From Geitlerinema sp. PCC 7407 (lineage in GTDB: Bacteria; Cyanobacteriota; Cyanobacteriia; PCC-7407), in the NCBI RefSeq assembly GCF_000317045.1, contig NC_019703.1, positions 3,212,501 to 3,276,500 of the forward strand: DNA of 64,000 bases, given 5' to 3'. The notes under the pieces were generated by a model that did not search any database, was not told where the DNA came from, and saw only the letters and a list, made by a program, of their open reading frames with translations. Position numbers and translations under genes: made by a program. Of this stretch, positions 1 through 7,868 are shown one piece after another; positions within the stretch are counted from its first letter, which is position 1, and every line of letters starts with the position of its first letter.

Positions 1-82
1 GATACTGCTCCATCCATTCTCGATTCGGGGCTTGCCTAATAACTTGTGTCAGATGTTTTTGAGTAGAATTATCTATATTCAT
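1..82 (-). CDS. 5' end of an unidentified gene running off the window
   Basis: An ATG at 82-80 on the minus strand opens a frame with no stop up to the window edge (27 codons visible, beginning MNIDNSTQKHLTQVIRQ). It is divergent from the ndhF3 operon. No convincing ribosome binding site is visible upstream and the fragment is too short to assign a family. It could be a chance frame, but it is the only open one at this edge with an ATG facing outward. Confidence 0.35.
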   Translation of the reverse strand, partial: MNIDNSTQKHLTQVIRQAPNREWMEQY

Positions 83-378
83 AATTAAGCTTAAGCTACA
101 GTATTTTGTCGTACAGACATAGATCTTGAGTTTTGTAGCCAAAACCCAAATACACATTTTGTTAGTGAATTTATCAATTTTCATGTTAAGCATTAGGTTT
201 TTAGTTATTTTTATATATGATTCAGCTGGCTTATATAATAACAAGCAGGTCTATGACAAATTCTGACTTTTAAGGAAAAAAATAGAACGCGAGCGGGACC
301 CAGACAAGATTTTTAAAAATTACACAACAAGCTAAGCGGTTAGTCTGGGGAATTAGATTGCCACCTCAGCTCTCAAGT

Positions 379-394
379 ACAAGATCAATCTTGT
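379..394. promoter_or_regulatory. 16 bp palindrome upstream of ndhF3, candidate operator
   Basis: ACAAGAT-CA-ATCTTGT is a perfect inverted repeat with a 2 bp centre. It contains ATCAAT, a half-site also found in published NdhR/CcmR motifs, and the extended 9-mer ATCAATCTT recurs in inverted orientation at 575-583. It lies about 355 bp upstream of the ndhF3 start. The regulator is not known from the sequence. Confidence 0.35.
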
Positions 395-410
395 CCACAT
401 GTACAGAGGC

Positions 411-435
411 AAGCTATCCCAGCTCAAGATAGCTT
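411..435. repeat. Hairpin upstream of ndhF3
   Basis: AAGCTATC (411-418) and GATAGCTT (428-435) form a perfect 8 bp stem with a 9 nt loop. No T-run follows, so it is not a clear terminator. It may be part of the operon leader or an operator. Confidence 0.35.
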
Positions 436-748
436 GTTTGACCTAGGCGATCGCCCCTGTTGCGCGCTTGATCAGCAGCTAGGGGCCACATCAGGCCAGA
501 GCAAGTCAAAAAACTTTATACTTTTTTGGATCAAAAATACTACCGATAGAGTTTTGCTTATAGCACGTCCAAAAAAGATTGATTTTTAATTATAGCTATT
601 TGGATTTATGCTTTTGATAGAGCGGACTTGATCCAAGTCCTCATTCTTCATAGTTGTTTGACTGCTTTTAGGCAGCTCTTTCATTTTCGGAGAGAGCCGC
701 CTTCGTTGCACTCACCGATTTTTGCTCGAAGTCCTACAGGTAAACTGG

Positions 749-2590
749 ATGGCTCAATTTCTGCTGCAAACCGTTTGGCTGATTCCCTGCTACGCGATCA
801 CCGGAGCAGTGACGTCCGCTCTGTGGTCACCAGCCTTGATTCGGCGTACAGGGCCTCGTCCTGCAGGCTACGTCAATGTCTGCATGACTTTTCTCGCATT
901 TCTTCACAGCTTGAGCGTTTTCCCCCTGACTTGGCAGCAGCCAGCTCAGCAGCTCTCGCTTCCGTGGCTGCAGGTGGCCGGGCTAGATTTATCGTTTCCA
1001 GTCGAAATTTCTAGCGTGACCGTCGGCGCCAGCCTGGTCGTGACAGGCCTCAATTTGCTGGGGCAAATTTACGCGATCGGCTATATGGAAATGGACTGGG
1101 GCTGGTCGCGTTTCTTTGCGCTGCTGGCTTTGTTCGAGGCGGGAATGTGCAGTTTGGCTTTCTGCAACTCGCTCTTTTTCACCTATATCTTCCTAGAAGT
1201 TCTGACCCTGGGAACCTACTTGATTGTGGGTACTTGGTTCAATCAATCCTTGGTAGTTACGGGCGCTCGGGACGCTTTTTTGACGAAGCGGATCGGCGAC
1301 TTGTTCTTGCTGATGGGTGTGCTGGCGATCTATCCGCTGGCTGGCACTTGGAACTTTGACGAGCTGGCGCAGTGGGCGGAGACGGCTCAGCTCGATCCGG
1401 CGGTTGCGACGCTGGTAGGGCTGGCTCTGCTAGCAGGTCCGATCGGCAAGTGCGCTCAGCTGCCGCTGCACCTATGGCTGGACGAGGCGATGGAAGGCCC
1501 TGTTCCCAGCACGATTTTGCGTAACTCGGTGGTGGTGGCGACGGGGGCTTGGGTGCTGATCAAGCTCCAGCCTGTGATAGCGCTTTCGCCGGTTGTGCTG
1601 ACGGCAATGGTTGTGATCGGCAGTGTGACGGCGGTCGGGGGCACGCTAATTGCGATCGCCCAGATTGACGTCAAGCGCTCCTTGTCCTACTCGGTCAGTG
1701 CCTACATGGGCCTGGTTTTTGTGGCGGTGGGCACGGGGCACACCGATGCGGCGCTGATGCTGATTCTCAGCCACGCGCTGGCCCAAGCGCTGCTGGTCAT
1801 GAGCACGGGTTCGATCGTGCTCAACAGCATTACCCAAGATCTGACCCAGCTGGGTGGTCTGTGGAGTCGTCGTCCGATTTCGGGTTTGTGCTGTCTGGCT
1901 GGCATTGCGGGCTTGATTGGCCTGCCGCCGCTGGGTGGTTTTTGGGCGCTGCTGAAGCTGGCCGATGGTCTTTGGGAGAGTCGCCCAGAGCTAGTTGCCA
2001 TTTTGCTGGTGGTCAATGGTCTGACCGGATTTAGCTTGGTGCGGGAGTTTGGCCTGATTTTTGCGGGTTCTCCCAAGCCGATGACGGAGCGATCGCCCGA
2101 AAATTTCTGGCTGATCTCGCTACCGATGATGGTCATGATGGGAATGACGCTGCATTTACCTTTGATTTTGCAGAGTCTGTCCCTGCTACCGAGCTGGGCA
2201 ACGCTCAACAAAGAAGCGGCGCTCCTGCTGCTGGTTTCGAGCCTGTTGGGCAGCGGTCTGGGAGCTGTGGTCTACGTCGGCCAGAGCATTCCCAAGCCGA
2301 TCCAGCTGCCATGGCGACGTCTGCAAAGCTTCTTTGCCTACGACCTCTATACGCCGCAGCTCTACCGATCCAGCATTGTGTTTTTTGTGGATCGGGCTTC
2401 TCGCCTGACCGATTGGTTCGATCGCCAAGTCATTGATGGCATGGTTAATCTGGTCGGTTTGGCGTCGCTCTTTAGCGGAGAGGCGCTCAAGTATAGCAAC
2501 ACCGGACAAGGACAGTTTTACATTCTGACAATTGCTTTTGGCATGGCGGCGATCGCCCTCACCATGAGCTGGTCATTCTTCTTGCACTAG
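749..2590 (+). CDS. ndhF3: NAD(P)H-quinone oxidoreductase subunit NdhF3 of the CO2-uptake NDH-1MS complex
   Basis: This is a 613-residue polytopic membrane protein of the NuoL/MrpA antiporter-like family, located in the thylakoid membrane. With NdhD3, CupA and CupS it forms the specialised NDH-1MS complex that couples electron transport to CO2 hydration. The antiporter-family core is visible in CAQLPLHLWLDEAMEGP followed by conserved transmembrane segments. The ATG at 749 (MAQFLLQTVW) is preferred over an in-frame TTG at 722 because it matches the family N-terminus. Assignment to the F3 rather than F4 type rests on the neighbours, ndhD3, cupA and the fasciclin gene cupS, which is the order of the low-CO2-inducible operon in Synechocystis. 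A carbonic anhydrase gene follows, where ndhD3 would normally come next. Confidence 0.93.
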   Translation: MAQFLLQTVWLIPCYAITGAVTSALWSPALIRRTGPRPAGYVNVCMTFLAFLHSLSVFPLTWQQPAQQLSLPWLQVAGLDLSFPVEISSVTVGASLVVTGLNLLGQIYAIGYMEMDWGWSRFFALLALFEAGMCSLAFCNSLFFTYIFLEVLTLGTYLIVGTWFNQSLVVTGARDAFLTKRIGDLFLLMGVLAIYPLAGTWNFDELAQWAETAQLDPAVATLVGLALLAGPIGKCAQLPLHLWLDEAMEGPVPSTILRNSVVVATGAWVLIKLQPVIALSPVVLTAMVVIGSVTAVGGTLIAIAQIDVKRSLSYSVSAYMGLVFVAVGTGHTDAALMLILSHALAQALLVMSTGSIVLNSITQDLTQLGGLWSRRPISGLCCLAGIAGLIGLPPLGGFWALLKLADGLWESRPELVAILLVVNGLTGFSLVREFGLIFAGSPKPMTERSPENFWLISLPMMVMMGMTLHLPLILQSLSLLPSWATLNKEAALLLLVSSLLGSGLGAVVYVGQSIPKPIQLPWRRLQSFFAYDLYTPQLYRSSIVFFVDRASRLTDWFDRQVIDGMVNLVGLASLFSGEALKYSNTGQGQFYILTIAFGMAAIALTMSWSFFLH

Positions 2591-2660
2591 CGTACTGAAA
2601 CGCTAGCAAGCAGGTCCCCATCACAGGCTTAGCGGGCCCTAGGCTACGCTACAGCCGACA

Positions 2661-2712
2661 CTTCCCATCAGCTCTGTACTTCCCATCTGTATTTCCCATC
2701 AATTCTGTACTT
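2661..2712 (+). repeat. Short degenerate direct repeats between ndhF3 and the carbonic anhydrase
   Basis: The 8-mer TTCCCATC occurs three times in 50 bp (about 2662, 2680 and 2693), with TCTGTACTT following two of the copies. A separate 13-mer TCTGACGAGAGAG at 2718-2730 contains the probable ribosome binding site of the next gene and recurs at 2796-2808 inside that gene. Function unknown. Confidence 0.5.
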
Positions 2713-2736
2713 GGTAATCTGACGAGAGAGATTGAC

Positions 2737-3435
2737 ATGCATTTTTCGAGACGAAATGTGCTGAAGCTGGGTGCTGGAGCCATCGGCGCTGGGCTTCTGA
2801 CGAGAGAGCTGCATAGCCCAGTTCTGGCCGACGAGCCAGTCCGGACAGCTTCTCCTACAGATGACCTAACCCCCGATCAGGCCCTGCAACAGCTGCTAGA
2901 CGGCAATCAGCGTTTTGTCAGCAGCAAGCGGCAAAATCCCCACCGAACGATGTTCCGCCTCAGAGAGGTGGCAAAGGGACAGCATCCCTTTGCGTCGGTC
3001 CTGGGCTGCGCAGACTCCCGGGTTCCTGTTGAAATTGTGTTTGACCAGGGATTGGGCGATCTGTTTGTTTGCCGCGTTGCAGGCAACGTTGTCACGCCCG
3101 AGGAAGCCGGCAGCCTTGAGTTTGGTGCCGCTATCTTGGGAACGAAGGTCATTTTGGTCTTGGGCCATGAGCGGTGTGGTGCCATCTCTGCCGCCGCCAA
3201 GGGCGCACAGGTTCCTGGCCAAATTGGCAGTTTGATCGATGCCATTCAGCCTGCGACTGAGCAAGCGAGCAAGCAGCCCGGTGATCCCATCGCAAATCTC
3301 TGTAAAGCCAACGTTCGGCTTCAGGTTGAGCATTTGAAAGCGTCCCCTGTGCTGGCTCAACTCATTCAAGAAAACAAGCTAAAAATTGTTGGCGGCTATT
3401 ACGACCTGGATACTGGATCTGTGACCCTGGTCTAA
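2737..3435 (+). CDS. Exported beta-class carbonic anhydrase (EcaB-like) inside the NDH-1MS operon
   Basis: The 232-residue product should interconvert CO2 and bicarbonate. The N-terminus is a twin-arginine type signal (SRRNVLKLG, hydrophobic stretch, then a possible cleavage site near VLADE), predicting export to the lumen or periplasm. The catalytic domain has all zinc and catalytic residues of beta-carbonic anhydrases: Cys91 and Asp93-Ser-Arg in GCADSR, and His144 and Cys147 in GHERC. The ribosome binding site GAGAGAG lies just upstream of the ATG. The gene sits 146 bp after ndhF3 and 46 bp before ndhD3 on the same strand, so co-transcription is likely. From memory, and not checked here, the Synechocystis enzyme EcaB has been reported to be thylakoid associated and to interact with CupA/CupB. 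The placement here fits such a partnership, but orthology to EcaB is inference. Confidence 0.9.
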   Translation: MHFSRRNVLKLGAGAIGAGLLTRELHSPVLADEPVRTASPTDDLTPDQALQQLLDGNQRFVSSKRQNPHRTMFRLREVAKGQHPFASVLGCADSRVPVEIVFDQGLGDLFVCRVAGNVVTPEEAGSLEFGAAILGTKVILVLGHERCGAISAAAKGAQVPGQIGSLIDAIQPATEQASKQPGDPIANLCKANVRLQVEHLKASPVLAQLIQENKLKIVGGYYDLDTGSVTLV

Positions 3436-3481
3436 TGCGAACCGCTCTTTTTTCTGATCCTGACCCTCTGTGGACTTGTTT

Positions 3482-5014
3482 ATGCTAAGTACACTGATTT
3501 GGTTTCCGGTTCTTGGTGCGATCGCCATTACCGTTTTACCCGTTCGCCAATTAAAGCTGGCAGCTCTAACCATCAGTGGTCTGATTTTGCTATGGACCCT
3601 TTGGATTGCGACTCAGTTTGATTACACCAATCCGCTCTTGCAGCTCTCAGAGTATTTGCCTTGGCTAGAGTCTCTGGGCTTGAACTATCAGCTGGGAGTT
3701 GATGGTCTATCGCTGCCCCTGCTGGTGCTCAACAGCTTGCTAACGTGGATTGCCATCTTTAGCAGCCAAGAAGAAACGCAGCGGCCTCGCCTGTTTTACA
3801 GCCTCGTTTTGCTCGTCAGCGGTGCTGTCGCGGGTGCCTTTTTGGCGCAGAACTTGCTGCTGTTTTTCCTGTTCTACGAAATGGAGCTGGTGCCTTTTTA
3901 CCTGCTCATTTCGATCTGGGGCGGCGAAAAGCGCAACTATGCTGCCACCAAGTTTCTGCTGTACACCGCCCTTTCGGGAGCGCTGATTTTGGTGGCATTC
4001 CTGGGCCTAGTTTGGCTCCAAGGGGCTAGCAGCTTTGCCTATGAGGCCCTGATGGGTCAGTCTCTGCCGCTGTGGCTCCAGATCGTGCTGCTGAGCTTTA
4101 TCATCATTGGCTTTGGGATCAAGATTCCCCTAGTTCCCCTGCACACTTGGCTACCAGATACCTACGTTGCGGCTTCTGCGCCAGTGGCGATCTTGCTGGG
4201 AGGTGTCTTGGCCAAGCTGGGAACCTACGGCATCTTTCGGTTTGGCTTTGGGCTTTTTCCACAGGCGTGGGCGACCCTGGCACCGGGACTGGCAACCTGG
4301 GCAGCGATCAGTGTGTTGTATGGCTCGACCATCGCGATCGCGCAGAAAGATATCAAGCGCATGGTGGCCTATAGCTCGATCGGCCACATGGGCTACATCT
4401 TGCTGGCTGGAGCAGCCGCAACGCCTCTGAGCCTGGTTGGAGCCGTCGCCCAAATGGTTGCCCACGGTCTGATCTTGGCGATCTTGTTCCATCTGGTTGG
4501 CGTGATCGAGACCAAGGTCGGCACCCGGGAGCTGGATGTTCTGAACGGCCTGATGAATCCCATTCGCGGTCTGCCCCTCGTGAGCGCTCTGCTGGTCCTC
4601 GGCGGCATGGCTAGCGCTGGCATTCCGGGCTTAGTGGGGTTTGTCTCTGAGTTTCTGGTCTTCCAGGGCAGCTACTCCGTGTTTCCCTTGCAAACCCTGC
4701 TGTGCGTGGTGGGCACGGGCCTGACGGCGGTTTACTTTGTGATTTTGCTCAACCGCACTTGCTTCGGCAAGCTGGACAATTCGATCGCCTACTTCCCCAA
4801 AGTGGAATGGCGCGAGCGCATTCCGGCCTTGGTTCTAGCGATCACGATCTTTTTCTTGGGGATTCAGCCAAGCTGGCTGGTTCGCTGGAGTGAGCCCACC
4901 ACCACCGCTATGGTTGCGGCCGCAGTTCCGCCTCTGACGCAACCTGCGATCGCCCAAGACCTCAGCAAAAAGTTGCCCTTTATCAGTGGTCTCTCGTCGC
5001 TAGAAAAGCAGTAA
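3482..5014 (+). CDS. ndhD3: NAD(P)H-quinone oxidoreductase subunit NdhD3
   Basis: This 510-residue multispanning thylakoid protein is the NuoM-like partner of NdhF3 in the NDH-1MS complex. The antiporter core is visible (VPLHTWLPDTYVAASAP, then AIAQKDIKRMVAYSSIGHMG). The ATG at 3482 (MLSTLIWFPVLGA) is chosen over an upstream in-frame GTG at 3470 because family members start at MLST. The hydrophobic part ends near residue 475, and a hydrophilic tail follows. No terminator separates it from the carbonic anhydrase before it or cupA after it, which supports one transcript. Confidence 0.93.
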   Translation: MLSTLIWFPVLGAIAITVLPVRQLKLAALTISGLILLWTLWIATQFDYTNPLLQLSEYLPWLESLGLNYQLGVDGLSLPLLVLNSLLTWIAIFSSQEETQRPRLFYSLVLLVSGAVAGAFLAQNLLLFFLFYEMELVPFYLLISIWGGEKRNYAATKFLLYTALSGALILVAFLGLVWLQGASSFAYEALMGQSLPLWLQIVLLSFIIIGFGIKIPLVPLHTWLPDTYVAASAPVAILLGGVLAKLGTYGIFRFGFGLFPQAWATLAPGLATWAAISVLYGSTIAIAQKDIKRMVAYSSIGHMGYILLAGAAATPLSLVGAVAQMVAHGLILAILFHLVGVIETKVGTRELDVLNGLMNPIRGLPLVSALLVLGGMASAGIPGLVGFVSEFLVFQGSYSVFPLQTLLCVVGTGLTAVYFVILLNRTCFGKLDNSIAYFPKVEWRERIPALVLAITIFFLGIQPSWLVRWSEPTTTAMVAAAVPPLTQPAIAQDLSKKLPFISGLSSLEKQ

Positions 5015-5085
5015 TGGCTTAGCCAAAATGGCTCCGGTGGTCAGCCTAGAGCCAATCAGAAATGCTTCATCTCGAGGACTTCATC

Positions 5086-6381
5086 ATGACTTTCACAACG
5101 CTTCCACAGACCATCCTTTCCCCCTCCACTCACGAGTTTTCAGGGATTATCCATCGCCTAGAAGCGGGCGGCTCGATGCTACCTGATACCCCCGAAAATC
5201 TCATGCAGATTATTGGGATTTACAAGGCCTATGCCGTGCCAATGGATTTCTATTGGCGAGACCTGCTCTACATCGCTGAGCACGTCTTTCTCAATCCGCT
5301 GCCGGCATTCAAGTACTTCTTGCCCCAGGAATATCTCGATCTGCACAATCACTACGCCGGAGATGATGCAGATTTGCGGATTTGGCGGGGAGAGGCGACG
5401 GTCCATCCCGAGCTGCTCGAGTTCATTGAGAAGGGGGAACTGAAGCAGAAACTACCCAAGCTGTTTCATCACCTGTCCCACGATCGCGTAAATATGGAGT
5501 TTGCTGAAGCCTGCATGCGCGCCATGTTTTGGCATCGCGGCATGGGCGGTCAGTTTGACCCCTACCTCGACACCGACGAGTACAAAGCCAACGCCGATCG
5601 CGCCATCCGGGCCTATTTCCAGGGCAATCCTGTGATGCTGGGGCTGTACAAGATGTTCCCCGATATGTTTTTGGAGCAGGTGCGGGAGCTATCCTACTAC
5701 GCCAATTTGGGGCTGTTTTGGGAGGTGATGGCGCCGGTCTTCTTCGAGATGTCTGACCTCTACGATGAGGGCAAGCTGACCACGGTTCCTGAGGCGATGA
5801 ACTTCTTGGTCAACGGCATTTTTGCGATCGCCGGTCGTCCGATTTACCACCACGTTTACATTCGGGGCGAGTGCTACGAAATCATTCCCAAGTCCAAGGG
5901 CTTTATGTGGCTCTACGAAGCCGCTCTGCCCTACGTGGAAGCGGTGTTTTATCGGACCTCTCCCTTCCGGGGCACGAAGTCCTACAATGCCCAGGCCAAG
6001 CAGGTTCCCGGCGAGCAGGACGACTTCCACTACGGGATTCTCTACGCGGATGTGTTTCCGGTTGGCTCCGCCGGCATTCCGCCGACGCTGCTGATGCAGG
6101 ACATGCTGCATTTCCTGCCGCCCTATTTGCTGGATTATTACAAGCAATACTGCCGGGGTGATGATGACCTCTTGATCCAGTTGGGAATTAGCTTCCAGCG
6201 ATCGATGTACAATGTCACCTCTGCGGTAATTCAGGCGCTGCGCACGGCGCTGCTCTATCCCCTAGACGATCCAAATCCCAAGCACCTGATGGCCAATCGT
6301 CAGTTTTTTGAGATGCAGATCGATCGCTTCAAGCGTCCCGAAGCGCGTCTGCGAGACATTCAGCGTCAGGACTATCGCTAG
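5086..6381 (+). CDS. cupA: CO2 hydration protein CupA (ChpY)
   Basis: A 431-residue soluble protein that binds NDH-1MS on the cytoplasmic face of the thylakoid and carries out CO2 hydration. It matches the Cup/Chp family along its length. The segment HHLSHDRVNMEF contains His129 and Arg134 by my count, which appear to correspond to the zinc-binding His/Arg pair proposed for CupA in structural work on a thermophilic cyanobacterium. The ATG at 5086 is preferred because GAGGA lies 7 nt upstream; an in-frame ATG at 5062 has no such site. CupA rather than CupB is inferred from cupS downstream and from the ndhF3/D3 context. The gap from ndhD3 is 71 bp. Confidence 0.93.
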   Translation: MTFTTLPQTILSPSTHEFSGIIHRLEAGGSMLPDTPENLMQIIGIYKAYAVPMDFYWRDLLYIAEHVFLNPLPAFKYFLPQEYLDLHNHYAGDDADLRIWRGEATVHPELLEFIEKGELKQKLPKLFHHLSHDRVNMEFAEACMRAMFWHRGMGGQFDPYLDTDEYKANADRAIRAYFQGNPVMLGLYKMFPDMFLEQVRELSYYANLGLFWEVMAPVFFEMSDLYDEGKLTTVPEAMNFLVNGIFAIAGRPIYHHVYIRGECYEIIPKSKGFMWLYEAALPYVEAVFYRTSPFRGTKSYNAQAKQVPGEQDDFHYGILYADVFPVGSAGIPPTLLMQDMLHFLPPYLLDYYKQYCRGDDDLLIQLGISFQRSMYNVTSAVIQALRTALLYPLDDPNPKHLMANRQFFEMQIDRFKRPEARLRDIQRQDYR

Positions 6382-6387
6382 GGGCTT

Positions 6388-6408
6388 GGCGCGCCAGATT
6401 GGCGCGCC
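6388..6408 (+). repeat. GC hairpin between cupA and cupS
   Basis: Two copies of the self-complementary octamer GGCGCGCC (6388-6395 and 6401-6408) are separated by 5 nt and can form an 8 bp all-GC stem just after the cupA stop. No T-run follows, so it is more likely an RNA-stability or attenuation element than a full terminator. Confidence 0.55.
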
Positions 6409-6447
6409 GATCTTCTGTGTTCAAAATCGTCTTGTGAAACAACCGGA

Positions 6448-6849
6448 ATGGCTGACATTGTTGATATTGCAGTAAGTGCAGAAGGTTTCAAAACGCTGGT
6501 GACTGCTGTTCAGGTTGCCAACTTAGTCGAAACGCTGAAAGGCCCAGGCCCTTTTACGGTGTTTGCGCCCACGGATGATGCCTTTGCCAAGCTGCCGCCT
6601 GGCACGGTGCAAACTCTGGTCCAAAACACGCCGCAGCTTGCTCGGATTCTGACGTTTCACGTCGTCGCAGGTAAGTGGATGAAAGCGGATCTTGAGAAGG
6701 TGGATTCTGTGATTTCCATCGAAGGATCGCCCATTCGCATTGATACTTCAGACGGCTTTGAAGTGAAGAATGCAACGGTGATCGCGGCCGATATTGAGGC
6801 AGATAATGGCGTCATTCATGTCCTCGATCGCGTCATTTTGATGGGATAG
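6448..6849 (+). CDS. cupS: CupS, fasciclin-domain subunit of NDH-1MS
   Basis: This 133-residue protein is a single fasciclin (FAS1) domain with both family boxes: [14 protein letters not shown] near residue 36 and a C-terminal [12 protein letters not shown]. It has no signal peptide, in line with CupS being a small cytoplasmic-side subunit of NDH-1MS, unlike exported fasciclin proteins. It is the last gene of the ndhF3-CA-ndhD3-cupA-cupS unit and is followed by a strong palindromic terminator. The ATG start has only a weak ribosome binding site. Its position directly after cupA makes the identification firm. Confidence 0.9.
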   Translation: MADIVDIAVSAEGFKTLVTAVQVANLVETLKGPGPFTVFAPTDDAFAKLPPGTVQTLVQNTPQLARILTFHVVAGKWMKADLEKVDSVISIEGSPIRIDTSDGFEVKNATVIAADIEADNGVIHVLDRVILMG

Positions 6850-6874
6850 TTTGCGCTGTTCTTAATATGCTGTT

Positions 6875-6906
6875 CTCAAAAAAGGGGCGATCGCCCCTTT
6901 TTTGAG
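6875..6906. terminator. Bidirectional intrinsic terminator after cupS
   Basis: A perfect 32 bp palindrome with GGCGATCGCC at its centre, flanked by six A and six T, ends the Cup operon. Because it has A/T runs on both sides it can also terminate the converging peptidase gene on the minus strand. Confidence 0.9.
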
Positions 6907-6933
6907 CTTTAAACCCCTTTTTTGAGCTTTAAA
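6894..6933 (+). repeat. 20 bp tandem duplication of the terminator's right arm
   Basis: A 20 bp unit beginning CCCCTTTTTTGAGC is present twice head to tail (6894-6913 and 6914-6933). The first copy is the right arm of the cupS terminator, so the second is a local duplication of half of it. Confidence 0.85.
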
Positions 6934-7035
6934 AAAGAGACTTCAAGTCATCGTCCAGTTCGAGCTCTAGTTTTCTCCACCAGCCTAGACAGATCTATCG
7001 AAATCTCTGTCGAAACCTCTGGGGTTAAAGCGTGC

Positions 7036-7860
7036 TCAAACCCAAGCGCTGGGGTCGAGCTGGTAGTACTGCCAAAGCTGCTCGTAGAGCTCCGGCTCGC
7101 GCTTCTGGAGCTGGCGCGGCTTCTCAAAAAATGTCTCGGTCGCCACGGCAAAAAACTCTGCCGGATTGGTCGCGCCGTAGGGGTTGAGGACGGTTTTGGC
7201 ACCCCGACCGACGTCCCGGCACAGCTTTTCGTAGCCTGCGGCCATGACCTGCGCCCAGGTTTGATAGTCGGCCCGGTTTTTTAGGAAGGGAACGCCTTCG
7301 GCCTCGCCATCTTCTTGGTCGAGCTGATGGGCAAATTCGTGGAGCACCACGTTGTGGCCGTCTCGCCAGTTGGCGCGATCGCGCTGGATTTGGGCCCAGG
7401 CCAGCACCACCTGATCGCGGCTCCAGGACTCGCCCAGACGGGCCACCTGGCGCTCTTCGACGATGTGGGGCGCGGTGGCTTTGGTTTCCTGGACCACGTA
7501 GACATCGGGGTACACCAAGATGGACCGGAGGCGCGAAAAGTAGCTCTCGCGGCCATTGAGCAGAAGCAAGCAGGCGATCGCGGCGATCGCCACCCGCATT
7601 TCCAGGGTCACCACCAGCCCGCCACAGCCGATAAACTGCTTTTCGGCCAAAAAGACCTGAATCAAGCCCCGCAGTCGCTGCCGCTCCAGGGGCGTCAGGC
7701 GCGGATACACCGGCACGTATTGCTCGACTAGGGCTTCCCACAGCGGTGGAAAGGGCTGCCGCTTCAGGCGATCGCGCCGCCACTGGCGCAGCCTCGGCCC
7801 CAGCAAAATTCCGGCTATCACAAGGGCGATCGCCCCAAATACCCCTATCGCCCGATCCAT
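7036..7860 (-). CDS. MtfA-like zinc metallopeptidase (M90 family)
   Basis: The 274-residue product has one N-terminal transmembrane segment (about residues 5-22) followed by an MtfA/M90 peptidase domain. The zinc-binding motif HEFAHQLD is at about residue 178, and a conserved segment with NPAEFFAVATETFF lies near the end. In Escherichia coli MtfA links to the glucose phosphotransferase regulator Mlc, but this membrane-anchored cyanobacterial version is unlikely to share that target. The ATG start is 8 bp after the stop of the pentapeptide-repeat gene on the same strand, so the two are probably one operon. Substrate unknown. Confidence 0.82.
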   Translation of the reverse strand: MDRAIGVFGAIALVIAGILLGPRLRQWRRDRLKRQPFPPLWEALVEQYVPVYPRLTPLERQRLRGLIQVFLAEKQFIGCGGLVVTLEMRVAIAAIACLLLLNGRESYFSRLRSILVYPDVYVVQETKATAPHIVEERQVARLGESWSRDQVVLAWAQIQRDRANWRDGHNVVLHEFAHQLDQEDGEAEGVPFLKNRADYQTWAQVMAAGYEKLCRDVGRGAKTVLNPYGATNPAEFFAVATETFFEKPRQLQKREPELYEQLWQYYQLDPSAWV

Positions 7861-7868
7861 CTGGCATC

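Larger units (their letters stand above)
83..748. other. AT-rich upstream region of the ndhF3 operon
   Basis: About 665 bp without a supported gene, clearly richer in A+T than the rest of the window. It holds a 16 bp palindrome at 379-394, a hairpin at 411-435, and a 9-mer ATCAATCTT at 384-392 that recurs inverted at 575-583. In Synechocystis the homologous operon is controlled by the LysR-type repressor NdhR/CcmR, so this region is where its sites would be expected. That assignment is inference. Confidence 0.6.

Noticed and set aside
628-1014. Open frame overlapping the start of ndhF3
   Set aside because: It overlaps most of its length with the well-supported ndhF3 gene in another frame and resembles no protein family.
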